Source of the DNA: Henckelia pumila
Lineage: Eukaryota; Streptophyta; Magnoliopsida; Lamiales; Gesneriaceae
NCBI RefSeq assembly: GCF_033568475.1
Contig: NC_133120.1
Location: 172,763,991-172,827,990 of the forward strand
DNA: 64,000 nucleotides
Reading direction: 5' to 3'
Below, in pieces: positions 13,901-23,880 of the stretch. The stretch's first letter is position 1. The number at the start of each line of letters is the position of its first letter. The notes under the pieces are model-generated. The model saw only the letters and a program-made list of their open reading frames with translations, did not search any database and was not told the DNA's origin. The position numbers and the translations under genes were made by a program.

Positions 13901-14965
13901 TTACATAAACCATCCCATAAATCAATTTTTTTTTATAGAAGGTTATAGTAACCTCATGTATGCAATTAACCTAATATTTCATTCAATTAATGACTATCTA
14001 ACTAGAGTTAATTAATCAAATATTTAATGTAGAAACCTAACATTTCAAATGACCTATTATAGTCTATAATAATTTATTATCTCATCGCTATTTAATATTA
14101 TACACTTTTAAAAAAAATGTACATGACAAATTATATAGTTTAAATATTTTTTTATTTTAGAAAAATCAGCAGAGAACAATCGAAGATGAGCTGAGATGAT
14201 GTATTGTTTCAGGCAAAGCACTGCAATTTTTTCGTTAAAGCTAATAATTTTGAAAATAATTTTACCCATTGACTCTATTATTTTAAAAAATTGTAAATTG
14301 GAAAACTGAATATTTTTTTATCAAATTAATAAAAAATAAATTCTATTCTTATAAATTTAATATAGAAATAGATAAATAATAGAGTAAAAGATTATCGAAA
14401 TAAATAAACTAAATTAACTCATATTATTTTTCACTAAATAAATTAAGACGAGCTATTGTAATTGGTGTAAAATCACTATTTCTACATAAATTAATATCGC
14501 AAATAAAACCAAAGAATATTCCTGGAATATGCTCTTTAAACAACAGCAAAAATTGGAGGTAGACAATGAATGATCAATCAAAAACCCAGTCAGTCCAAAG
14601 AGTGCTGAACCAACAAACAAACAAACAATCAATCAATCAATCACATAGCTAGCCAAAAATCGAAAAGCAAAAAAAAAACACCTTACGTAAAATTAATAGC
14701 ATCAACCCACTGTATAACTGGATTTTTTTTAAAAAAAAATGTATTAGCTTATTAATATTTCAGACTTTTGACAAATCCAAGAATATTAAAAGCGTACCGT
14801 CTCCTTGAGATCCTCGCCATGTAAATCCTGCAAAATGTCGAGGAACCGATCCAGAAGCAGAGCATCGTACTCGATCAACTTATCGTCTTCGGACACTTTT
14901 CCGGGTACCAAAAGCCTCAGCTGCGCATCAATGGATGCCATCTTCTCCAGATTCCTCGTCGCCAT
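7921..14965 (-). CDS. PPC: Phosphoenolpyruvate carboxylase, plant-type (EC 4.1.1.31)
   Basis: Cytosolic enzyme that adds bicarbonate to phosphoenolpyruvate to make oxaloacetate, feeding the TCA cycle and carbon/nitrogen balance. There are ten coding exons (minus strand): 14965-14798, 12763-12372, 12229-12145, 11148-10926, 10522-10419, 10304-10217, 10133-9979, 9846-8848, 8758-8372 and 8214-7921. All introns are GT-AG, the exons sum to 2895 nt, and the phases join, giving 964 residues plus stop, the usual size. The start is the first ATG of exon 1. Seen: N-terminal [11 protein letters not shown], whose Ser11 is the kinase target in plant-type enzymes; [10 protein letters not shown] around residue 172; [10 protein letters not shown] around 594-603; [14 protein letters not shown] around 632-645; C-terminal QNTG. 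The C-terminal region reads GFGAAFK where C4 forms typically carry a Ser nearby, which suggests a non-C4 isoform (inference). No disabling change was seen. Confidence 0.98.
11697..11755. repeat. MITE end inside PEPC intron 3
   Basis: The phrase catggaaaagctaagaaatg followed by ctttctaaaagctctcccaaacact is the inverted counterpart of the foldback at 7292 (agtgtttgggag ... agaaagcattt ... gagcttttcc). It lies in the intron between the third and fourth coding exons. Only one end is recognisable. Confidence 0.5.
13201..13692. mobile_element. Non-autonomous MITE in PEPC intron 1
   Basis: The left end reads gtgtttgcccgagcttatgag and the right end is its inverted counterpart, ending ...gagttgtcaaacac. 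Between them are repeated aacttataagtt / cttataagctc phrases in both orientations and an AT-rich core. This is the pattern of short hAT-type MITEs common in dicots. It is about 490 bp, with no coding capacity. I could not settle the target-site duplication. It accounts for part of the roughly 2-kb first intron (12764-14797). Confidence 0.6.
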
Positions 14966-15009
14966 TCAAATTTCAACTCCCAAAACTTCCCTACAAAACC
15001 ACTGATTCT

Positions 15010-15135
15010 GAGCAAGACCCATGGGAAAAAAAAACAAAAAAAAAAAACAAAAAGAAAGAGGGATTTTTGTGTTTTATTGCATTGAAATTCATCCCCTGTA
15101 GTTGAAATTTGACAGTGTACGGTGTACCTCAAAAT
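15010..15135 (-). other. Probable 5'-UTR intron of PEPC
   Basis: Upstream of the ATG on the minus strand, a donor-like ttgag/gtacac (near 15129) and a strong acceptor ttgctcag/aatcag preceded by a long pyrimidine tract (near 15012) bracket about 120 nt. The removed part contains T-runs typical of plant introns. No transcript evidence is available, so this remains a prediction. Confidence 0.35.
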
Positions 15136-15211
15136 CTGGGCAGAGAGATTAGTGGAGCAGATGGGATCTGAGATAGAGAGTTGGATTCCAGCACAAGAAG
15201 AGGGTGGTGTC

Positions 15212-15220
15212 AATATATAG
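15212..15220 (-). promoter_or_regulatory. Likely TATA box of PEPC
   Basis: On the minus strand the sequence reads ctatatattg, about 250 bp upstream of the start codon. A transcription start about 30 bp downstream (near 15180) would leave room for a 5' UTR with a small intron. Flanking DNA upstream is AT-rich, so chance TATA-like matches are possible. Confidence 0.45.
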
Positions 15221-15221
15221 A

Positions 15222-15945
15222 CAAAAGGAGTCCACGCAAAGCCATAAAATCCCCCTATGTTATTATATTACTAGTACCCAGGCCCACTCGTTCTCCGCCT
15301 TCTATTATCTATTTTTTAACTAAAAATAAAAAAATGATAATAATAATAAATAGTGAAATAAAAAAATGAAATTTTTTGTAAATAAATATTCATAAAAAAC
15401 AAAAAAATTATAATAAAAATGAAACTTTCGTAATTACATAATCATCCAAGGTGTTTTTGCATTATATATATAGTATAGATATACTCAATTTAAATTCATA
15501 TATTTATTTTATTTGAATTTAAATAATTAATTACATTTGATTATTAAATTAAATAATTTTTCGTAGGAAACAAAAAGCTTTTAGTTTTGTCTGTGTGTTG
15601 GTTAGTAACAATACCTTATCCGTCTACACTAGTTAGCCCCAGAATATATATGTATCATATATAATATTTTTCGAATTTTAATTTCGTATGTAATTTTTTT
15701 TTGAGAATATATATATACATATAGTGATGGACGATGTTTATAGAATTACCACGTATAAAAATGTCAATAGATAATTAATCTTATATACTATTACTAAGAT
15801 TTTAATTTAATGTTTGTATTTAATTAATTATAAGAGAGATGACATTAAAGAAATATAAAAGGCATACATAATTAATGATAAAGAAGTACTTTTATTGTAT
15901 TCTAAAGTTTTTTATTTTTGCAGATCATGACTATTATTAAATGAA
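15222..15945. other. AT-rich intergenic sequence, nothing recognised
   Basis: This stretch lies between the PEPC promoter and the pararetrovirus relic. It has long A/T runs and (AT)-type simple sequence and no recognisable open frame. The part nearest 15222 is presumably PEPC upstream regulatory DNA. Confidence 0.5.
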
Positions 15946-16637
15946 ATGGTAATTTGTTTGTTAAACAAAAAAGATATTTTACCTTTTCAGAAAACTCATA
16001 AATTTTTATATATTTGTTTAGTGCAAATTGCTTTTAAACCATTAACTTTAGAAGGACTACCAGAAAGCTTTTTAGCAGCTTTAAGAGATGGTAGAAATTT
16101 AAATTGGAAACAATCCCTTATGAGAATTATTTAATCTAGTCTGGCTCATGGACTAGTATATTTTGATGTTTATATTAACCTTTCTTTATCATTATCTAAT
16201 ATAAATATTCTTGATACTTTGACATTAAATTTTAAAACTCATGGTTATAATTATACTCCTGGAACATAAGTTATATGTATTTGTTATATAATTTACTTTA
16301 AACATTTATTTACTTTAAATCATATGTGTAAAAGAGTAGATAAGGATTTAAATGAAACAATTGTTATAGAAACAAAATTTAGTAGATCTAAAATTACTAC
16401 TCGTAGATCTATAAAATGGGAAGATATTATATTTCCTGAAAATTAGATTATTGAACACTGTTCCTAGAAATCCTATAGTAAATAATAATTTACACAATAT
16501 CATTAAGAATAATGAAGGATCTATAGAAATACAGTTTCATAATGAACAAAGAAGATTATTGTCATATTCTTCTAGATCTCTTTCTAAAACTAGATCGATG
16601 TATTCTCATATTTCGCCTCTAGATTATACGATTGATA
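15946..16637 (+). pseudogene. Endogenous pararetrovirus relic: movement-protein (30K-type) region, Caulimoviridae-like
   Basis: One reading frame from 15946 to 16446 keeps the order of blocks seen in caulimovirid cell-to-cell movement proteins: an IAFKPL...GLPESF block, then a VYFDVY block followed by a Leu/Ser-rich stretch and a DTLTLN block. In-frame stops at 16135 (TAA), 16267 (TAA) and 16444 (TAG) break it, and the C-terminal part continues in another frame from about 16451 to 16637. The sequence is therefore non-coding. It is cut at 16637 by the Gyp-2 LTR, and I did not find the rest of the virus on the far side. Codon use is strongly A/T-biased. Placement is by motif recall; the genus is unknown. 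Confidence 0.7.
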
Positions 16638-18708
16638 TGTAACGCCCCGTTTTTATCTTAAATGAGTTTATTTGAGATAATCGGAGAATACAGAGTTCAA
16701 TAGCCGAATTGATTTTGATCAGTGTCTATTTTGTAAAATTTGGATTTTTTAAGGACTAAAACGCAAATAATGGATTTTATATATTATCTACTCTAGTTGA
16801 CTTATTCCAAGCACTCTATATTCTTCCTCTTATCGATTTCCCTCCATTGAAACGCCTTTTGAGCTTTTCAAACTTTTAAATTTCTCCCCGAGCTCGATCC
16901 GGCCGTTGGAATTTAATTCTGAAGTCAGTTTAGCGATCACTGCAGCGAGAGCTCCGTTTTATCGTAAGTTTTTTTACGATCGGATACATTCTATTTTTCG
17001 AATGTTGTTAGAATCATTCGAGATTCGAGTATGTTGTTCTTGACAGAGTTCTGATCGTTTATTATCTGTCGGTTTTGAAATAGAGCGACGTTCGGATTTG
17101 TTATGATTTTTGGAAGCCTATTTTCGAAAATCTAGTTTTGAGATTTGATGGGTTTGCCTTGTTGTTGTTGTCTTAGCATTGTTATGAGTTAGTATCGTTG
17201 TTAAACTGCTGTCTGCGTTTTCGGTTTGTTCAGTTATAGTCGTTATGCCGCCGGTTTGAGTTTTTGGGATTTCGAACCGTTTTTGAGTTGGTGAACTTTG
17301 GCTTGTGAGTGATCGTTATTGTTGATAATCTCTTGTCTTCGTACATATTCGTTGGAGTTTGTCGAACCTTGTGTTAACAGCATTTGATCGTCAAGAGATT
17401 GGACGAAGAACGGTAAAGAGATTTTCTTGAGCCGTTGTTGTTGTTTAGGTTGTATAGTTTTTGATACAATCTTTTGTTGTAGCTTATCCAGAGTTGGATC
17501 TACTGCATTGAAAGGTAAAAGCAGTCATCGTTAGCGGGATAGCATACTCGGGACAACTGGTTCTCGAGTTTCCCTTAAAATCACATATTGCATCAATACT
17601 TGTTCTAGCTTGTGGAACTTGTATTTTGTCGATTGAATGAACTCTTATTATGTGGCTTATGTTTTATGTTTTGTTATGCATTCATCTTGAGCCAACTTTG
17701 ATTTCAACGGGCAGAACAGCTCTTTTTGTTTAAACGTTTTGGGAGCTATACTGTGAGTGGCCTGGGTGTATAGGTTCACCTAGTGTCAGCATACTCCTTA
17801 TAGTTGCACCAAAGTCTAGGGTAGTGAGATGCGTGGCACCACCTCGATTGGGAGAGTCGGTGAGTCGTTACGTGATCTTATCCTTGGGATCCCAAAAGTA
17901 CAGCAGCAATCCCTTGTTTATCATAATTGATACCCCTATTTTAAATACATGCATATCATTATCTTGAACTGATTATGTTGTCTTGTAAGCATGTTGTTGA
18001 GATATTACATGTATTACTTGTTATGTTGCATTTTCTGAGAATACCATTCTCACCGGTTTATCCGGCTGTTGCTTTGTTTTGTATGTGTACTTGGCAACAG
18101 GTGGGGCAGGACCAAGTCAGAAGAGGCATGGTTAGCTTCGGGATCAAGGGATAGAAGTGAGACTCGGTTTTGAAGTCGTGTCAGCATGTCTACCTAGTGA
18201 TGTTGGAACATGTTTAGATATCGAACTTCGTTATTATGTTGTATTGTTTATGCGAGCTTTTTGATTGAATGTGTTGCATGTTCTATACTTTGAGCAGTTG
18301 TTAAGCTCTAGAACTTCATGTATTAGTTGGAAGAACTGCTTTTGTAATGCATGATTATGATTTGAATGTATTGGAATCAAGTTTCTGAGTTTCTACTCTG
18401 TTTTGGCTGTGAAGTAGGGGGCGCACGGTCTGCTGTTTTTAGCAGACCGAGCGTCACCCCCTTCCGAGCAAGACAGCAGGCTGTTGTCTTGGCCTCGCTC
18501 GGACTGCTGTTTTTAGCAGACCGAGCGCATCCCCTGTTTAGCAGAATAGTGGGATGTATGGACTGGAGGCGCACGGTCTGCTGTTTTTAGCAGACCGAGC
18601 GCACCCCCTTTAAAAAAAAATATTTTCTTGCATTTCTTTCTGTCTTGGATCTTGTATGCTTAATTGTTGTTTACTCCGAGATTAATTTTTTAAAACCGAG
18701 GTCTCACA
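16638..18708 (+). repeat. 5' LTR of Gyp-2 copy 1
   Basis: The LTR starts TGTAACGCCCCG directly against the viral relic and ends GAGGTCTCACA just before a tRNA-iMet primer site. It is 2071 bp. The second Gyp-2 copy has the same ends at 57760 and 59371 and high similarity, except that about 422 bp (16650-17071 here) are missing there. The 5 bp before it are tgata; the matching duplicate was not found because the 3' end of the element is absent. Near its 3' end it carries three stem-loop repeats. Confidence 0.9.
18426..18597. repeat. Three tandem GC-rich stem-loops in Gyp-2 LTR
   Basis: Hairpins at 18426-18449 and 18574-18597 have identical 9-bp stems (cggtctgct / agcagaccg) around a gttttt loop. 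The middle one (18496-18527) has a 13-bp stem (cgctcgg-actgct) with one mismatch and the same loop. Spacing is about 75 bp. Each is flanked by c-rich phrases such as gcgcaccccc. Two matching hairpins persist in the other Gyp-2 LTR (59165-59266). Confidence 0.85.
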
Positions 18709-18713
18709 TTAAG

Positions 18714-18726
18714 TGGTATCAGAGAC
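18714..18726 (+). other. Primer-binding site of Gyp-2 copy 1
   Basis: TGGTATCAGAGAC lies 5 bp after the LTR end and is complementary to the 3' end of initiator-Met tRNA apart from the last bases. The equivalent site in copy 2 (about 59378) is degraded to tggttcaaagc. Confidence 0.85.
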
Positions 18727-19011
18727 GTTAAGATTCTTGGTTGAACTAGAGCGAGCGGGGTAGTTCGAGTCCGCTTGTATTGGCTCCTCGCATGTGTTTG
18801 AGTTATTTATTTTTTTATTTAATTCCATGCGAGCATGCTTTATTATTTGAGAATTAATTGAATTACTTGATTTTTTGATTTAACTTATAAAGCATGAACT
18901 ACTTGAGATATAACTGCTTCTGTTATCGACTGGTATCCGGTATTCCAAGCGGTTGTAAGGGCACCAAATTGTAGCGATTGAGATATCTGTGTCCTAACAT
19001 TTGGTTATCAG

Positions 19012-20664
19012 ATGGGTCCTTGTCGAGTTATAAACAGAAACCCACCTCCAGTTATTCCTACAACTGAACAAGCTAGTACTGAAACTGTTTAGATGGATGC
19101 TACAGCGACTCCAATGGAAACCTTACTGAAGAGGTTCCAGTCGTTTAATCCACCGTTGTTGTTGGGTACAGAAAATCCAGTTGACTGTGAGAGTTGGTTG
19201 GACGACATTGATCAGTTGTTCGATTCCATTGATTACACAAATGACTGCCGAACCAGGTTAGTCATTCATCAACTTCGTGGTGTTGCTAAGAACTGGTGGA
19301 TCACGACCAAGAGCTCCATAGAGAACCGAGGTACAATTGTTAATTTGAATCTTTTCAAATCTGAATTTTATAAGCGGTTTTTCCCTGTTTCGTACCGAAA
19401 GGACAAGGGAGTCGAGTTTTCTAATCTGAGGCAAGAGAATCTGAACATTGAGGAGTACGTAGCCAAGTTTGACAGCTTGTTGCATTTTGCACCGCACATT
19501 GCCGACAGTGAAGAAGCCAAAGCTGATCAGTTCATCAACGGCTTGAATCCCGACATCTTCACGTTGGTAAACACGGCTAGACCTAATAACTTTGCGGATG
19601 CATGAATCACGCAAAGGGAGCGGAAGAGGGTTTGTGGAGACAGAGAGGGAATCAGATGGTACATCAGCAGCAGAGACAGTCTCAGAACCAACCGTCTCAG
19701 TATCAGAATCAGCCACCTCAGTATCAAAACCAACAGCAGAGGTATGAAGGTGGAAGCAGTGGGGGAAACAGAAAGGATCAGTACAAAGAAAGAGGGAAAC
19801 AGTTCTAGAGGCAGGTGAACAGTTCTTCTAGTTCCAGTGGTTCCAAGCAGTTCGATTCAGGACAGAGTTCTGGATCATCATCCTTGTATTGCAGCAAGTG
19901 TGGAGGCAGACACTCATCAGATCAGTGTGTGGGAGTCTTTGGGAACTGCAACACCTGTCAGCAACCGGGACACTTTTCTAAGGTGTGCCCTCAGCGTAGT
20001 AGAGATCGAGCTCAGAGTGGGAGTTCATCTAGACCTACAGCTCAGCCTGAGACATTCTTCTGCAGTTCACTCCTTCCAGCCTCAGCAGCAGAACAGACAG
20101 GGAGGTAACTCTAGTGCAAACCAGCCTCCGAGACAGCATCCACGAGTCTTTTCCTTGACAGAGGATCAGGCTCAGGCAGCACCTGACGATGTTATAGCAG
20201 GTAACTGTTCGATTTTCGGTTATTCTGCTCATGTTTTGATAGATACAGGTGCTTCCCATTCCTTTATCTCTGAGAAATTTGTGTTATTGCATGCTTTGCC
20301 TACTGAGTTGTTGCCTACTGTAGTAGCTGTTACTTCACCTTTGGGTGGAGGAATTGTTTTTGTCCGATTATTCAGGAACTCTGAACTCTGTTTTGAGGGA
20401 AATTTGTTAAAGTTCGACTGTATTGTACTTGGGCTGTCAGATTTTGAATGTGTTGTCGGTATATATGCTTTAACCAAGTACAGGGCAACAGTCGATTGTT
20501 TTCTGAAGGTGGTCAGATTCAGACCTGAAATGGCTGACGAGTGGAAATTCTTTGGTAAGAGTTCTCGATCTAGAATTTCTTTGATTTCAGTGTTATCTAT
20601 GACTCGTTTGTTACAGAGAGGTGCAGAGGGATTTTTGGTTTATGCAGTTGATGTACTGAAATCT
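19012..20664 (+). pseudogene. Gyp-2 copy 1 gag-protease region, broken
   Basis: Structural capsid protein and aspartic protease of a Ty3/gypsy element. The ancestral start is probably ATG 19012; a TAG at 19090-19092 stands where copy 2 has CAG. The gag domain follows (ESWLDDIDQLF, WWITTK, NLRQ). One C is lost near 19601, shifting the frame. A TAG at 19806-19808 interrupts the Gln/Ser-rich linker. Zinc knuckle CNTCQQPGHFSKVC lies near 19950. About 2 nt are lost near 20065, another shift. The protease motif [10 protein letters not shown] is intact near 20236-20265. Coding continuity resumes at 22563 after the solo LTR. At least four defects make it non-functional. Confidence 0.9.
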
Positions 20665-22557
20665 TGAAAGAGTGGGTGCCCGGTTAGCAAACTTGTAGCT
20701 AAGGGCTTTTGTGACTCTATGTATTAACAATCTTTGTTTAATATAATTTACATTCATTAATGGCATTTTATTTGTCTTTCTTCATATTGTTATATTGTGA
20801 TATACTATTGATGTTTTGATAAAAACCTTGAATATACTATAGTGTAAGTAAGATGAGATAGTGAATAAAGAGAGATCACTATTATGAAAAACATCTTATA
20901 GTCACTGTATATTCTAAACAGTTCCTAGTCAATTGAGCCGTCCGCTAATAAGGATAAGGATCGCTCGAGATTGAGACTAGCATTTGTGATGCCAAGTACC
21001 ACGTTTCATTGGTAATGGACATGGAGATGTTCAAAGCATGCAAATGGATATTCATATGATGAATGATCGAACTACCTTATTCGGACTTTCCAAGTGGTTA
21101 TCACTTATCAAGTGGATAAATTCCGCGGTTTTGGTTGTACACCATTAGTCCTTACTACTTGAAACATCATTGAGACTCTATATGCTAGTATTGTACTTTG
21201 ACTCATTTACCGACTCTATTGAGGTCATCAGGTGTCTGGATTGGGTACAGTTACGACACATATAGAAGTCGATGCTTTGTTGTCAAGGATTCACCACATA
21301 CTTGCGAGTGTGGATATCCTATGCGATCTGAGGAGATATTAGTGTGACGAATCTCTGGCCAGAGTACATGATGTGTTTTAGGTTACTCGATTTTCCTAGT
21401 AACACATGCGATGTCACTATTTGATCTCCAAGATGAAATGCATAGTTATCGAATCTCGAACGACTCTCGATGCACCAATGGTTGTTGATTCGATCGGGAT
21501 ATATGGATGAAGGGACCGTACTGTACGCTAACCAAAATCTACTAGTTCTTGCAGGCACTATCAGTGATACCTAGGGAATCATGGGGCGATGTTACTAGAC
21601 GCTCTTACCATGATTCGTTGGGCAAGTCGGAAATTGTTGTTCCGAGTCACATGGAGTTGTGAGCCCACGGCTAGCTGTATCCCTGAACCATTGAGGGTCA
21701 CACAAGTAATGGATTACTAAACCCCGTTGAGATAGTTAAATTTAAATAGTTAAATTTAATGAAAGAGAAGTTGGACTTCTTAACCAAAAGGGAGTGGAAT
21801 TTCCTAAAATGACATAGGGATGGGCATTTTTGAAAATCACTGAATTCGGATTCAGAAAAATTATCTTGACTTTAAAAGGTGCAGAAATGGTTTCTGTGCA
21901 TATTGGTGAAATCGGTTTATCAATCGGAGTCATGATGAATTTTATATTAATTTCTATAATAACGGGCTTGGCTTGTTGGGCTTAAGTTATGGATTATGGG
22001 CCCTAAGGAGTTGGATTCCTAATATAATCATAACTTAATCTAGTCTAGAAATTATCTATAAATATATGAGTAGTGTTCGAAAATCATAAGTATTCCATCT
22101 TGCAATTTTCAAAAATCACTCATAATATTCAAGGGGAATTTTCGAATTCCTCTGTCCCTTTTGAGAAAATTCGGTCTGTGATTTTTGTGAAAAATTACAT
22201 TTCGAATTAACAGATCAAATCTGTTTATTCTCTTCGATAAACATCTGATTGATTTCTAGTGCAATCAATCAGAGGGTTTTTGTTTTCTGTTCGTGGACCT
22301 TATTCCAGAGATTGATCGTGAAGCCATCGGTTCCCGGGATATACAAGAAGAGCAGATTAAATTTTGTTGGTGTCCATAATCAAGCCGTTGCTTGAATAGG
22401 TAAAAATTTAATTGTGATTTTATTTTTACTTGCATAATTTAATCGTAAAGTTTTGATACCCATGATATAGAATCGTTCCATATCGAAAAATAAAAATTTT
22501 TAAACTTCCGCTGCACCGGGTATCAATTCTTAATTGATCTGAACACGTTTTCCAACA
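20665..22557 (+). mobile_element. Cop-1 solo LTR inserted in Gyp-2 pol
   Basis: A 1893-bp LTR starts TGAAAGAGTGGGTGCCCGG and ends TTTTCCAACA, and interrupts the Gyp-2 polyprotein. It is flanked by perfect 5-bp target duplicates AATCT (20660-20664 and 22558-22562); removing one copy plus the insert restores the sequence order seen in the intact copy near 61320. There is no primer site or internal region, so it is a solo LTR. A related copy lies at 23881-25725. A TATA-like ctataaatata occurs near 22057. The superfamily is unproven; the LTR end running into gtggtatcagag in the sister copy is copia-like. Confidence 0.9.
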
Positions 22558-23880
22558 AATCTAGCCCAGTATTTGTTGATATACCAGTGGTTAGAGAATT
22601 TGCTGATGTGTTTCCGAAAGATGTTCATGGATTGCCGCCTATTAGAGAGATCGAATTCAACATCGATTTGGTGTCAGGTACTCAACCTATTTCCAAAGCT
22701 CCTTATCGTATGACACCTATTGAACTGAAAGAGTTGAAGGAGCAGCTTGAGGATTTGATTTCCAAGGGATACATCAGACCTACTGTATCGCCTTGGGGTG
22801 CTCCTGTTCTATTTGTTCGGAAGAATGATGGTTCTATGCGGCTCTGTATTGATTACCGTCAATTGAATCAGGCTACAGTCAAGAACAGGTATCCTTTACC
22901 CCGAATAGATTACCTTTTTGATCAGCTGCAGGGTTCTTCTGTCTATTCTAAGATTGATCTGAGGTCAGGTTATCATCAGCTGAGAGTGCGAGAGGAAGAC
23001 GTTCCTAAGACCGCATTCAGAATGAGGTATGGTCATTTTGAGTTTATAGTCATGCCATTCGGTTTGACTAACACTCCAGCAGTTTTTATGGGTTTAATGA
23101 ACCGTATCTTTCAGCTTTATTTAGATGAGTTTTTCATTATCTTCATCGATGATATTCTTATCTACTCGAAGAACCGTACTGACCATGCAGAGCACTTGAG
23201 GATCGTCTTATAGATTTTGTGAGTTGAGCAGTTGTTTGCCAAGTTGTCTAAGTGTGAATTCTGGTTGGATCGAGTTGTCTTCCTCGGTCACATTATTTCA
23301 GGAGATGGAATTTCTGTCGATCCCAGCAAGATTGAAGTGGTTATGAATTGGCCTAGACCGACATCAGTACCTGAGATCCGAAGCTTTATGGGATTAGCTG
23401 GCTATTATCGCCAATTCATCGAGGGTTTTTCTTTTATTGCCAAGCCGATTACCCAGCTGACTCAGAAGAATGCGTCTTTTATATGGACTGCAGATTGCGA
23501 GGCTAGCTTTGTTGATCTGAAGAGGAGACTGACCAGAGCTCCGATTCTTTTTATTCCGAAAGGTGCTGGAGGTTTTACCGTGTATTGCGATGCTTCTAAC
23601 CGAGGCTTGGGATGTGTCCTTATTCAGCATAAGCATGTGATAGCGTATGCATCGAGGCAGCTGAAGCCGCATGAGACTCGTTATCTGGTTCATGATCATG
23701 AACTAGCTGCGATTGTATTTGCTCTGAAGATCTGGCGTCACTATCTTTATGGTGAGTCTTTCGAGATCTTTTCTGACCATAAGAGCCTTAAGTATTTGTT
23801 TTCTCAGGCAGAGCTGAATATGAGACAGAGAAGATGGTTAGATCTGTTGAAGGATTTCGACTGTGAAATCAAGTATTATC
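22558..23880 (+). pseudogene. Gyp-2 copy 1 reverse transcriptase and RNase H, broken
   Basis: Continues the polyprotein after the solo LTR. RT blocks are visible: [42 protein letters not shown] and the catalytic FIDDIL at about 23146. TAG at 23211-23213 and TGA at 23220-23222 interrupt the thumb region, then the frame stays open to 23880. RNase H motifs are [22 protein letters not shown] and SDHKSL. The sequence stops abruptly at ...EIKYY where the second Cop-1 LTR begins. The integrase, PPT and 3' LTR are missing from the window. Confidence 0.92.

Noticed and set aside
19258..19716. 152-codon minus-strand frame over Gyp-2 gag
   Set aside because: It is antisense to the gag frame, which has clear domain matches and relatives in copy 2; the antisense frame has none.
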